42,563 bases of DNA from Prevotella illustrans (GCF_017426725.1 NZ_JAERMS010000025.1:1-42563); one strand, 5' to 3'; positions 27,022-35,808 are shown, counted from the stretch's first letter. A program made the numbers and translations. Notes: a model not told the origin generated them from the sequence alone.

Positions 27022-29361
27022 ATGAAAATCGAAAAAATCAACCATAAATTCAAGCAACTGGCCGATTGGATACTCTCCCATCGCTTCATCGTGGCGGGAT
27101 TGTTCGCCATCCTCGTCGCCTTCTCGTTCGTAGGTACGAAGCGCATCATCATGCGCACCTCTTTCGACGACTATTTCGTGAGCGACGACCCCATGCTTCT
27201 CAAAACGAATGAGTTCAAGTCGATCTTCGGCAACGACTACTACGTGGCCGTGCTGGTCAGAAACAAGGATATTTTTTCCACTCGCAGCCTGACACTCATT
27301 CGCGAACTAAGCAACGAACTGAAAGACAGCCTGTCCTATGCCGACAAGGTGACATCGCTCACCGACATCGAGTTTGCCGTGGGAACGGAAGAGGGCATGA
27401 CCATCGAGCAGATTGTGCCCGACCGGATACCGACCGACGCGGCCGCGCTGCGCGAAATCAAGCGCAAGGCTTACAGCAAGCCCTACCTGGCCCGGAAGAT
27501 GGTGTCGCAAGACGCCACGATGACCTGGATCATGGTGAAGCTGCGACCTTTTCCCGAGGACAGCGTGTGGAAGCAAACGAGCGACATCGCGCCCGACATG
27601 CTTACGGGTAAGGAGACCGGCCGCATCATCGGTAAGGCCCGATATGCCGAACTGTCGCCCAACGCCTCGGGCATGCCCTATCTGGGCTATGAGAAGTTCA
27701 TCTATCTGCAAAACGAACTGAGCAGGCTGTTCCTCTTCGCCTTCATGGTCTCTATCGTCGTCATGCTGGTCGTCACGCGTTCGCTGCGGGGTGTTGTCGC
27801 GCCGCTGCTCACTTCGATTCTGGCTCTCGTAATCGGCTTCGGCGTCATCGGGTGGACCGGACTCTATATCGACATGTCCACGGCCATGATTGCCGTGATT
27901 CTCACCTTCGCCTGCTCCATTGCCTACAACATCCATCTCTACAACTTCTTCAAAACACGCTTCGTAGAGACGGGCCGCCGCCGGCTCTCCATCGTCGAAG
28001 CCGTGAGCGAGACGGGATGGGGCGTGCTCCTGTCGGGCCTCACGACCGTGGCGGCCATGATGACGTTCCTCGCCATGAAGATTGTTCCGATGAAAGCCAT
28101 CGGCATCAACACCTCGCTGTGTCTGCTGGCCGTGCTGCTCACCTGTCTGTTCGTCACGCCCGTCGTGCTGTCGTTCGGCAAAGACCGCAAGCCGGCCGCC
28201 AACATGTCGAAAAGCTTAGAGGGCTACATCGCCAACCGCTTTGAGCGCTTCGGCAACTTCATCATGCGCAACCACCGCTCCGTCATCGTCTCGTCGGCAG
28301 CGCTCACCGCCTTCTGCGGCATTGGCCTCTTCTTCATCGAACCGGCCTTCGACATCGAGAAGACGATGGGCCACAAGATTCCCTATGTCAAGAAGTTTCT
28401 CGACCTCTGCCGGACAGAACTCGGCACCATGTATGCCTACGACCTCATGATTACGCTGCCCCACGACAACGACGCCAAGAAACCGGAGAACCTGCGACGA
28501 CTCGACCGGCTGGCAGCAACGGCCGACGGCTACAAACTGACCAAGCGCCATAACTCCATCACCGACATTGTGAAGGACATGAACTGTACGCTCAACGGCA
28601 ACGACCCGCGATTCTATCGCATTCCGGCCGACGCCAACATGGTGGCGCAGCTGTTGCTGCTCTACGAAAACGCCGGCGGCACCGAGGCGGAATACTGGAT
28701 GGATTACGATTACAAGCGGTTCCGCTTACAGTTAGAGATGAAAGATTACAACTCCAATGAGGCCGAAAAGGAAATGGACGCGCTGGAACGGGAAGCCCGC
28801 AGGCTGTTTCCCGATGCCCATGTAACGGTGGTGGGCAACCTTCCGCAGTTCACCGCCATGCAGCAATACGTCGAACGCGGACAGATGTGGTCGATGTTGC
28901 TCTCGGTGCTGGTCATCGGCATGATTCTCGTGCTCATCTTCGGTAATTGGAAAGTGGGCCTCGTGGGCATGATTCCCAATATCGCGCCGGCCATCATCGT
29001 GGGCGGCATGATGGGCTGGCTCGACTATCCGCTCGACATGATGACCGCGTCGCTCATCCCGATGGTGCTGGGTATCGCCGTCGACGACACTATCCACTTC
29101 ATCAACCACTGCCATGTGGCCTACGACCGATGCGGCGACTATCAGCAAGCCATCAACCGTACGTTCCGCACCGAAGGCCTGGCCATCGTCATGTCGACGG
29201 TCATTGTCTCGGCTACGTTCGCCGGATTCATCTTCTCCGACGCCACGCAGATACGCAACTGGGGAATCCTGGCCGTGGCGGGCATGGTGTCGGCACTCTT
29301 GGCCGACCTTTTCCTCACGCCCATCCTCTTCAAGTATCTCCGCGTGTTCGGTAAAAAATAA
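27022..29361 (+). CDS. RND/MMPL-family exporter
   Basis: This 779-residue inner membrane transporter belongs to the RND superfamily, subgroup of predicted lipid or hydrophobic-compound exporters (MMPL/COG1033 type). It has the two-fold layout of one helix, a large periplasmic loop and a cluster of five helices, repeated. The first cluster lies near residues 230-400 and the second near residues 620-775. The second contains GIAVDDTIHFINH, the characteristic acidic motif in the proton-relay helix. The start at 27022 is preferred: the frame is open into the minisatellite back to 26971, but those residues would be repeat-derived. Genes for a LolA-like protein and an outer membrane barrel follow, suggesting a route that moves lipid across the envelope. 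Confidence 0.87.
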   Translation: MKIEKINHKFKQLADWILSHRFIVAGLFAILVAFSFVGTKRIIMRTSFDDYFVSDDPMLLKTNEFKSIFGNDYYVAVLVRNKDIFSTRSLTLIRELSNELKDSLSYADKVTSLTDIEFAVGTEEGMTIEQIVPDRIPTDAAALREIKRKAYSKPYLARKMVSQDATMTWIMVKLRPFPEDSVWKQTSDIAPDMLTGKETGRIIGKARYAELSPNASGMPYLGYEKFIYLQNELSRLFLFAFMVSIVVMLVVTRSLRGVVAPLLTSILALVIGFGVIGWTGLYIDMSTAMIAVILTFACSIAYNIHLYNFFKTRFVETGRRRLSIVEAVSETGWGVLLSGLTTVAAMMTFLAMKIVPMKAIGINTSLCLLAVLLTCLFVTPVVLSFGKDRKPAANMSKSLEGYIANRFERFGNFIMRNHRSVIVSSAALTAFCGIGLFFIEPAFDIEKTMGHKIPYVKKFLDLCRTELGTMYAYDLMITLPHDNDAKKPENLRRLDRLAATADGYKLTKRHNSITDIVKDMNCTLNGNDPRFYRIPADANMVAQLLLLYENAGGTEAEYWMDYDYKRFRLQLEMKDYNSNEAEKEMDALEREARRLFPDAHVTVVGNLPQFTAMQQYVERGQMWSMLLSVLVIGMILVLIFGNWKVGLVGMIPNIAPAIIVGGMMGWLDYPLDMMTASLIPMVLGIAVDDTIHFINHCHVAYDRCGDYQQAINRTFRTEGLAIVMSTVIVSATFAGFIFSDATQIRNWGILAVAGMVSALLADLFLTPILFKYLRVFGKK

Positions 29362-29394
29362 TCATTCAATATTCATCATTCCATAACAAATCCA

Positions 29395-30174
29395 ATGAAA
29401 ACAAGACATTTCATACTATCGCTCATCGCCCTGATGGCGGTCGGCGGCGCGCAGGCAGCCCAGCTGTCGGGCCGAGAGATCATGCAGAAAGTAAAAAACC
29501 GGGCCGACGGCGACAGCCGTTATGCCGCCATCGAGATGACGCTTATTCAGAAAAGCGGCCACAAACGGGTACGCAAACTGGAGTCGTGGGCCATGGACAT
29601 CGGTAAGGACACCAAGAAAATCATGTTTTTCACCTACCCCGGCGACGTGAAAGGAACGGGCTTTCTCACCTGGGATTACGACAACACGGACAAGGTAGAC
29701 GACAAATGGCTCTATCTGCCGGCCATGAAAAAGACCCGCCGCATCAGTGGAAAGTCGTCCAAGACCGACTACTTCATGGGCAGCGACTTCACCTACGACG
29801 ACATGAGCACCCGCAGTGTGGACGAGGAAAAGCATACTTTCGTGCGAGAGGAAACGTTCGACGGACACCGTTGCTGGGTGGTGGAGTCGGTGCCTTATGG
29901 CAAGGACGACATCTACACGCGACGTGTCACGTGGATTCGACAGGACTGTCTGATACCGGTCAAAGCCGAATATTACGACAAACTCAACAAGCTGCACCGC
30001 AGTCTTACCATCTCCAACATAGAGAAAGTACAGGGCTTCTGGACGATGCACTCCATGCAGATGGAGAATGTGCAGACGGGGCATCAGACCCTCATCCGCA
30101 TGAGCAATCAGAAATTCAACGTGAAGGTGTCGCCCAACCTCTTCACCGTTTCCAAATTGGAGAAAGGACTCTGA
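29395..30174 (+). CDS. LolA-like outer membrane lipoprotein-sorting family protein
   Basis: This exported periplasmic protein of 259 residues has a signal peptide ending near AQAAQ. The mature part has the LolA/LolB-like half-barrel pattern seen in proteins annotated as outer membrane lipoprotein-sorting: SGREIMQKVKNR near residue 24, FFTYPGDVKGTGFLTWDY near residue 80, then DDKWLYLPAMKKTRRISG and GSDFTYDDM. These proteins differ from classical LolA and usually accompany RND exporters. It lies between the RND gene (33 bases upstream) and the barrel gene (1 base downstream). By context it would carry a hydrophobic molecule from the RND pump to the outer membrane. The ligand is unknown. Confidence 0.87.
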   Translation: MKTRHFILSLIALMAVGGAQAAQLSGREIMQKVKNRADGDSRYAAIEMTLIQKSGHKRVRKLESWAMDIGKDTKKIMFFTYPGDVKGTGFLTWDYDNTDKVDDKWLYLPAMKKTRRISGKSSKTDYFMGSDFTYDDMSTRSVDEEKHTFVREETFDGHRCWVVESVPYGKDDIYTRRVTWIRQDCLIPVKAEYYDKLNKLHRSLTISNIEKVQGFWTMHSMQMENVQTGHQTLIRMSNQKFNVKVSPNLFTVSKLEKGL

Positions 30175-30175
30175 C

Positions 30176-31489
30176 ATGAAACGGCTGCGATTATGGATTC
30201 TGCTGCTTGTGCCGTTGCTCTCGGCACGGGCACGCGCGCAGACCGACACGCTGCTTCAGACGACGGCCGACATGGAGCGGCAAGCCATCGAACGGGAAGC
30301 CTCCGACGCCTCGGACGACCCGTCGCTGCAAGTCAGGGTGAAAGGATTTCTCGATACCTACCACGCCGTCAGGACTGAGGGTAAGGCCGATTGGATGGCG
30401 TCGAGGACACGGGCACGCGGCGAAGTGACGCTCGAGAAAGGGCCGGCCTCGCTTTTCCTCTCGCTCAACGCCACCTACAACGCCCTGCTGAACGACCGCA
30501 CGGGACTGGAACTGCGCGAGGCTTACCTCTCTTATGCCAAAGGCAACGTCGACCTGCGCGTGGGACGACAGATCATCGTGTGGGGCGTGGCCGACGCCCT
30601 GTGCATTACCGACTGCGTGTCGCCGATGGACTACACCGAGTTTCTGGCACAGGACTACGACGACATCCGCATTCCCGTCAATGCGCTACGGGTCCGATAC
30701 ACGTGGCGAAGCCTCACTTTGGAAGCGGTGTGCATACCCGTCGGCGCGTTCGGCATTCTGCCCACCGACCCACACAACCCATGGGCCCTGCGACCGACAG
30801 CCACTTCGTTACCCTATACCATTGATCTGGAAAGCGGTCGACCGGCCAAGCGGCTGGCCAATATGGAGTTTGGCGGTCGGCTGACCCTGAACCTCAGCGG
30901 ACTTGATCTCTCGCTGAGTGGCCTGCGCACGTGGAACAAAATGCCGGTCGTGGCAGCCCATATAGCCGACGACGGACGTTCGCTGCGTGTCGACGGGCTA
31001 TATCGGCGCATGACCATGATAGGCGCCGACTGCGCCTTACCGATCGGCCGGTTTGTGCTGCGGGGCGAAACAGCCTGCTACTTCGATGAGCCTCAGGAAG
31101 CTACCGTGGATATGGACGTTCTGCGCAGCAATGTGCTCCACGCGCTCATAGGTATAGACTGGTTTCCGGGTCACGACTGGAACGTCAGCGCTCAGTACGC
31201 CCATCGGCATTTGACGGGCCGCCCCGATAACGCCACAGTCTACCGCAACACCGGCCTCGCCACGGCAAGAATCGGCAAAGAACTGCTGCGCAACACGTTG
31301 AAACTGTCGACCTTCGCCTATATCGACGTGACAAACGGCGGTGTCTTCAACCGCTTCTCGGCTGCCTACGCCCTCAACGACCAGATTGAACTGACCGCAG
31401 GCTACGACTTTTTCCATGCCGACAAGGGGAAGTTCGCCGCGTATGGAAAGAACTCCGAGGCATGGGTAAAACTGAAATACAGTTTTTAG
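30176..31489 (+). CDS. outer membrane beta-barrel protein (DUF1302-like)
   Basis: This 437-residue protein has a signal peptide (cleavage near ARAQ) and a run of alternating amphipathic strands ending in Phe (KLKYSF), the usual barrel C-terminus. Features include LYLREAYL-like LELREAYLSYAKGNVDLRVG near residue 105 and IIVWGVADALCITDCVSPMD near residue 125, a pattern seen in DUF1302-type barrels that are coupled to RND exporters. It begins 1 base after the LolA-like gene stop, so translation is coupled. It is probably the outer membrane end of the RND/LolA-like route. The family assignment is by pattern and context; barrel topology is more certain than the name. Confidence 0.75.
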   Translation: MKRLRLWILLLVPLLSARARAQTDTLLQTTADMERQAIEREASDASDDPSLQVRVKGFLDTYHAVRTEGKADWMASRTRARGEVTLEKGPASLFLSLNATYNALLNDRTGLELREAYLSYAKGNVDLRVGRQIIVWGVADALCITDCVSPMDYTEFLAQDYDDIRIPVNALRVRYTWRSLTLEAVCIPVGAFGILPTDPHNPWALRPTATSLPYTIDLESGRPAKRLANMEFGGRLTLNLSGLDLSLSGLRTWNKMPVVAAHIADDGRSLRVDGLYRRMTMIGADCALPIGRFVLRGETACYFDEPQEATVDMDVLRSNVLHALIGIDWFPGHDWNVSAQYAHRHLTGRPDNATVYRNTGLATARIGKELLRNTLKLSTFAYIDVTNGGVFNRFSAAYALNDQIELTAGYDFFHADKGKFAAYGKNSEAWVKLKYSF

Positions 31490-31535
31490 TGCCCGATGAA
31501 TTGTAAAGGACTTCGTGAAAAAATGGTAGCGGTTT

Positions 31536-32090
31536 TCACTTCAAGTCATAGAAGAATTTCCACAACGGAGCCACCATCATGACCTGGAGAAACGCTCCGC
31601 TTTTCAGCATTTCGAGCACCTCAGCCTTATCCACGAGATAGACTTTCAGGTCTTCCGTAGCGTCGAAATGCGGAGTTCCGACGCGTTCCACGTCTTTGGC
31701 ATAGTAGCTATAACAGAAATTGTCCATCGCCCCCGGATTGGGAGCCACACGCAAAAGCTCTGTCCACACGCCATTGCCATATCCGGTCTCCTCCATCAGT
31801 TCACGTCGGGCCGCCTCTAATGGCGTCTCTCCCGCCTCCACACAGCCGGCGGGAATCTCCGTCGACATCACGCCCAGACCGTGACGGTATTGCCTTTCCA
31901 GGATAATCTTGCCGTCGGTGGTCTCGGCTATCACGTTAATCCACGTGGGATAATGCAACACGTAGTATTCGTCGTGTATGCGGCCGTCAGGCAGTCGTAC
32001 CGTGTCGCGCCGAGCGTTGAGCCAAGGTCGGGAGATGATTGGCTCCGTCGCCAGCACCGTCCATTTCATATTGTCATCATCAAATTTCAT
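31536..32090 (-). CDS. Nudix hydrolase, ADP-sugar pyrophosphatase-like
   Basis: This 184-residue cytoplasmic protein contains a complete Nudix box, GCVEAGETPLEAARRELMEE followed by TGYG (G-x5-E-x7-REL-x-EE-x-G), near residue 90. The preceding ERQYRHGLGVMSTEIPAG resembles the ADP-ribose/ADP-sugar pyrophosphatase subgroup. The start at 32090 (MKFDD) is preferred over upstream in-frame starts, because the earlier residues look unlike the family; an internal Met at 32069 is also possible. It stands alone, convergent with the barrel gene. Substrate specificity is not fixed by the sequence. Confidence 0.87.
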   Translation of the reverse strand: MKFDDDNMKWTVLATEPIISRPWLNARRDTVRLPDGRIHDEYYVLHYPTWINVIAETTDGKIILERQYRHGLGVMSTEIPAGCVEAGETPLEAARRELMEETGYGNGVWTELLRVAPNPGAMDNFCYSYYAKDVERVGTPHFDATEDLKVYLVDKAEVLEMLKSGAFLQVMMVAPLWKFFYDLK

Positions 32091-32246
32091 AGGCTGTTGA
32101 GTATATCTTTTTTTCAAGCAGAACTTAGCTGTCTGTAAAGATAACACAAATAGATGAGAATACAATTATTCCGCTGTGCCGAATATAATTGCAGTGTAGG
32201 GTATATTCGAGGAAGTAAAATAAATTTATAGTAGAATTAAAATAAT

Positions 32247-32402
32247 ATGGAATGGACAAAAGCAACTGAACCTATAGTAGAAGTAGAACTTTCTGAATCA
32301 TCTAAGGGTATTACTAAGGATATTATTGAAGAGATGAAAAGTAGATGGTGCTGCTCCGATTTTGGCTTTTGTAAAGAAAGTAGTAAGAAAAACGACCTCT
32401 AA
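32247..32402 (+). CDS. small acidic protein of 51 residues, unknown
   Basis: An ATG at 32247 opens 51 codons starting MEWTKATEPIVEVELSES and ending FCKESSKKNDL. It is acidic at the start and has a CC pair and a later Cys. I do not recognise a family. The gene-poor gap has no other candidate on this strand, and an imperfect hairpin (CTTTCAG/CTGAAAG, about 32408-32440) followed by T's lies just downstream. It may be a genuine small gene, a fragment of a lost one, or chance. Confidence 0.3.
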   Translation: MEWTKATEPIVEVELSESSKGITKDIIEEMKSRWCCSDFGFCKESSKKNDL

Positions 32403-32853
32403 AAATCTTTCAGTTAGATCGAAAAATAAGGCTGAAAGGTCGCTTTATGCCCCTATGCGATGCCATTTTTAACTCATTTCGAGATCAAAGGGCTGCTTTT
32501 ACACACAGAAAGCTATGCTTTGACCTCTTCATTGCTATGCTTTTAGCAACTCAAAAGGCTACTTTTAAAGGGTATTTTCGACATTTCAAGTTGTTTTTTA
32601 ACAAGAAAGGACTTTGCGTTTTTTGATAATTTATTGATAATCAGAGCACTGCTTGTTTTATAGAAACTTTCAAAATCCTACGTTTTTAGTCACGAACTTT
32701 ATTCTCGAAGCAAATTTTGATAGTGATTTGTATATTTTTTTACGGGGAAATATAGTGTAAGAAGGAGTTTGAAGGTATCTTGCAAATTATTTAGCTGCCT
32801 GATCATCCGGAAAATATGGTACAAGAAGGGGCTTGAAGGAGCCCCGGTAAATA
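32403..32853. other. AT-rich gap with a second copy of the palindromic element
   Basis: No convincing gene was found in this 450-base stretch. It contains AAAGCTATGCTTT at 32509-32521, identical to the copy at 22070-22082, then ATTGCTATGCTTTTAGC (32531-32547) in the same style. The rest is AT-rich with no recognised site. Confidence 0.5.
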
Positions 32854-32947
32854 ATGATAAGAGGAACATCGGGAGAAAGGATTTTCTTCTTGCTTCTCCC
32901 TTTTATACAGGACTTTGATTATATTTGCAAAAACTTCTATCGCATTT

Positions 32948-33288
32948 ATGAGAAAAACAGAGAACAAGGAAGTTATTCACACCGGAGAATACAGGGACTG
33001 GTTGAAATCTCCAAAGAGAGGATACAACAGAGTCAGATAAAGGCTTCCGTTCAAGTGGACAGCGAACTATTGCACCTGCATTGGCGGATGAGAATGGAGA
33101 AGCTGCCGAATACCACTTAGGGAAGCTGTTTCCTCGATACACGCAGTAGATATCTGAAGGCAGAGTTTACTTCCTCGAAAGGCTTCCCCGTAACCAATCT
33201 GAAGTATATCAAACGCTTTTATTGCTCTTTTCTGAATTTCGCCACTAACTTGTGCCAAATTGATTAAGGAATAGCCTTCTCGTTCTGA
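32948..33288 (+). pseudogene. broken DUF1016 (YhcG-type) nuclease gene, N-terminal part
   Basis: This is the remnant of a DUF1016 family gene, whose intact products have an N-terminal helical domain and a C-terminal PD-(D/E)xK nuclease. The first frame, from ATG 32948, reads HTGEYRDWLKS. After a frameshift near 33010, the next frame reads KERIQQSQIKASVQVDSELL, then LHW. After a TAG at 33118-33120, probably once a TGG Trp codon, it continues LKAEFTSSKGFPVTNLKYIK and RFY. All match the DUF1016 N-terminal domain in order. Further stops are TAA 33265 and TGA 33286, and the nuclease half is missing. A -7 element TATATTTG at 32920-32927 precedes it. The gene is dead, and the next 300 bases hold a fragment of another defence-type gene. 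Confidence 0.7.
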
Positions 33289-33304
33289 TTCAATAGCGCA
33301 TCCT

Positions 33305-33595
33305 ATGATAAACGAAGAACAATATCACCAAATTCTCCAACGCTGCGAAACTCTACAAAAAGAGAATGACGAACTGAAGGCGTTGCTGCGTGTGCATGGA
33401 ATTGAATATACCTTAAAAAAGGATGAGGCAGTAGATTCTCTTTATTCTCCAATAATCTTTCCTTCCATACGGCTTACACTTGATGATAAGGTTAAGCTGT
33501 TTCGTAGTCTGTTCAAAGGAAGGGAGGACGTGTATGCAAAAAGATGGCAAAGCAGAACTACATGGAAAGATGGTTATCAGCCTGTCTGTAATTAA
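33305..33595 (+). pseudogene. truncated TOTE-type primase-helicase gene (N-terminal stub)
   Basis: The 96-codon frame starts MINEEQYHQILQRC with a short coiled coil (LQKENDELKALL), then carries LDDKVKLFRSLFKGREDVYA, KRWQSRT and DGYQPVCN. This is the N-terminal signature of the archaeo-eukaryotic primase domain found in large DEAD/DEAH helicase proteins of TOTE conflict systems. Intact proteins are several hundred residues longer. Here the frame stops just after PVCN and no helicase motif follows, so the gene is truncated. It starts 17 bases after the last stop of the broken DUF1016 gene. A short peptide could still be made, but the enzyme cannot. Confidence 0.75.
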
Positions 33596-33801
33596 AAGAT
33601 TGAACATTATGGGATTGTTTTCGCTTCTCTTAGCTCTTTATACAAGAATATTTACTACATTTGCAAATAATCTTATAGTATTTACGAAAAGTATAACCAC
33701 AGAATTAAAGAGGTGCTCACCGAGATATCTTTCAGGAGACAGCCTTTTTATGGTACACAAATTATTCCCATCAATATCCAACCCTATCAATTTTATGGAT
33801 T
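33596..33801 (+). promoter_or_regulatory. leader region of the DUF3843 gene with a -7 element
   Basis: TACATTTG at 33656-33663 fits the -7 element; no good -33 partner lies at 18-21 bases. The sequence around it (33636-33690) is visibly similar to the promoter region of the broken DUF1016 gene (32901-32955): both share TTTATACA, then ATTTGCAAA, then a TATTT/CATTTA block. The resemblance suggests duplication. Confidence 0.4.
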
Positions 33802-35283
33802 ATGACGACAAAGATTGTTGCACTTGACATTAAGAGAAGACACCCCAAGCGACTCGATTCCAATACCGATTTTGTATATGCACGTTTTGGAAATCAGGTT
33901 CTGGCGATTCTTGATCAGCAACTACCGAACAACAGTATAGAAGAAAGAATCGACATTGCCATCACCATCACGCTTTACATGGAAGATATCATTGCCGAGA
34001 GCGGGCTGTGGCACGGCTTTGTCATGAAGCATAATGAACTTTACGGAAAGCCTCTTCCTTTCTATTCCATCGATGAGGACGGATATTTTATGAACGAGCC
34101 TAACGTTGAAGATATCCAATTTCTTATTTGGAACAGTTTGTCTCTTAATGAAGGGGAACTTATTCATCCCATCAATCCGTTTATTCTCCATACGGCACAA
34201 GTTTTATTCAACTTCTGCCTGGATCACTTCGAGACGCTGCCTGTCAACGAAGCGTTGCATGACTATTTCCATCGGTGCGACTTCATGAACGACTTCATCA
34301 CGATGCGCTTCACGCTGGAATGGTTGCTTTTTAGCTGTTACCTTACTTTCACGCCTCAAATCAGTACCCCGTATCAAGATTTACAGGAACAGCTATATGA
34401 GAATCTTTATAAAGAAGCGGCCGATATAGATCAGGCCAGATATATGACAAACAGCCTAAGCGTTTTCCTGTTTAAAATAGGCCCGCTTGCACTTTATCCC
34501 TATGAATGGCTGGAAAGCATCTTAAAAGCCAACGGGCAAAACAGGTATGCCCGGCGTCTCTCGGACATGGTTTTTGAGAATATCGATTTTTATAAAGTAA
34601 TCGAAGAACAGGATGAGGGCATACTCTTCAAATCGAGCGACGGCAAAGAACGGTTTGCGGAATACACGGCCCTAAATCTTAAGCGAGGCATGATTGGCAA
34701 GACAAACGACATCATCATGTCACTTGTATTCTATCAGGACAGGTGGGAGTTGAACGGTGTCATGAGTACGGTTCCAAACGATAACAACAGCCTTGAAACG
34801 GAATCATCCGAAGAAACCGGAAAAACATCCGATATCGGCATTCCTAACTATAAAAAACTAATGAAGCTATCCAGCAACAGTCCGCTTTTCTACTTCAGAG
34901 ATGAAAAAGAATATCGGGAGTTCCTACTAAAAGATATGGGATTGAAAAATGTCGATTCGCATGTAGGCTTGTTCCAAGGCGACGGTAAAAACATCGTAGT
35001 GTTTATTCCGAGTCCGACCAAAGGCTTCGATACTTGTTCCAATGCGGCGCAATGTATTTGTGACAAGCGAAATCCATATTACGTCGCCACCACAGATCAA
35101 GCCGAGCAATGGAACTTGTTCATCCATCTTTCTACCCATGAAATGCTCCAATATCTTTTCAAGCATGACATGCTGCCCCATCTCCGTTTCCCTTGTCCTA
35201 AGGGATTAGAAGCCGACGCGCACAAAATCGTCACGGAGAATTGGGAATTTCTGGAACGAACTTTCAAGCGTATAAACTATTAA
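33802..35283 (+). CDS. DUF3843-like protein, unknown function
   Basis: This 493-residue protein has no signal peptide and is probably cytoplasmic. The start pattern (KRRHPKRLDSNTDFVYARF, then GNQVL) and the overall length resemble the DUF3843 family of Bacteroidota, whose function is unknown. The middle region (about residues 100-250) is helix-rich, with aromatic runs such as FNFCLDHFETLP and LEWLLFSCYLTF. A Ser/Glu/Thr-rich linker (around residues 325-345) separates a C-terminal domain ending in HKIVTENWEFLERTFKRI. I see no nuclease, kinase or transposase motif. A DUF6155 gene follows after 12 bases, and the pair lies between dead defence genes and the CRISPR array. Confidence 0.6.
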   Translation: MTTKIVALDIKRRHPKRLDSNTDFVYARFGNQVLAILDQQLPNNSIEERIDIAITITLYMEDIIAESGLWHGFVMKHNELYGKPLPFYSIDEDGYFMNEPNVEDIQFLIWNSLSLNEGELIHPINPFILHTAQVLFNFCLDHFETLPVNEALHDYFHRCDFMNDFITMRFTLEWLLFSCYLTFTPQISTPYQDLQEQLYENLYKEAADIDQARYMTNSLSVFLFKIGPLALYPYEWLESILKANGQNRYARRLSDMVFENIDFYKVIEEQDEGILFKSSDGKERFAEYTALNLKRGMIGKTNDIIMSLVFYQDRWELNGVMSTVPNDNNSLETESSEETGKTSDIGIPNYKKLMKLSSNSPLFYFRDEKEYREFLLKDMGLKNVDSHVGLFQGDGKNIVVFIPSPTKGFDTCSNAAQCICDKRNPYYVATTDQAEQWNLFIHLSTHEMLQYLFKHDMLPHLRFPCPKGLEADAHKIVTENWEFLERTFKRINY

Positions 35284-35295
35284 AGCAGACGGACC

Positions 35296-35808
35296 ATGAC
35301 CAAAGCAAAGTTAAGGAAAAAACTCGATTCGCTTCCAAAAGAAAACGTCATCAACATCATCATGTCTCTCTATGACGCCAGCAAGGAAGCCAAGATGTAT
35401 TTAGACTTCTACACTACGCCCAACAGCGCAGAAGAGGTCAAACGCTTCAAGAAAATCATTCGCAAGGAGTTCTTTCCCGAACGGGGATTTTCAGAAAAGC
35501 CGTCATTTGCCACATGCAGAAAAGCCATCTCAGATTTCAAGAAGATGAAGCCCCAACCTTTCTATCTCGCCGACCTCATGATTTATTACATTGAGAATGG
35601 CTGCGAATACACCATGACCTTCGGCGACATGTGGGAACAATACTACATCACACTTGAGACCAACTTTGAGAAGGCCATGAAATACATTACTGAATATGGT
35701 CTGCTTGCCGACTTCAAAGAACGCGTTGAGCAAATGCTCAATGCGACGGATTGCGGCTGGGGCTTTTCAGACACCTTGTGGGATATCTACGGAGAGTATA
35801 GTAGGTAA
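35296..35808 (+). CDS. DUF6155 family protein, unknown function
   Basis: This 170-residue, probably cytoplasmic helical protein has the DUF6155 pattern: KAKLRKKLDSLPKENVINII near residue 3, then LYDASKEAKMYLDFY near residue 25, and FKKIIRKEFFP near residue 51. The remainder is helical with conserved aromatic positions (FYLADLMIYYIENGCEYT). The function of the family is unknown. It is preceded 12 bases away by the DUF3843-like gene and followed by the CRISPR array, so it probably shares a transcript with the former. Confidence 0.7.
   Translation: MTKAKLRKKLDSLPKENVINIIMSLYDASKEAKMYLDFYTTPNSAEEVKRFKKIIRKEFFPERGFSEKPSFATCRKAISDFKKMKPQPFYLADLMIYYIENGCEYTMTFGDMWEQYYITLETNFEKAMKYITEYGLLADFKERVEQMLNATDCGWGFSDTLWDIYGEYSR

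Noticed and set aside
32854..33120. Open frame of 88 codons on the plus strand as an intact gene
   Set aside because: Its first part translates promoter sequence. Only the last third matches DUF1016, entered by frameshift and ended by a nonsense codon.
33067..33258. Open frame of 63 codons on the minus strand
   Set aside because: It looked like a separate gene fragment at first, but the plus strand of the same bases matches the DUF1016 N-terminal domain, so it is the antisense of that pseudogene.
33636..33801. A second DUF1016 fragment
   Set aside because: The promoter block resembles the first one, but no frame downstream of it matches the DUF1016 domain.
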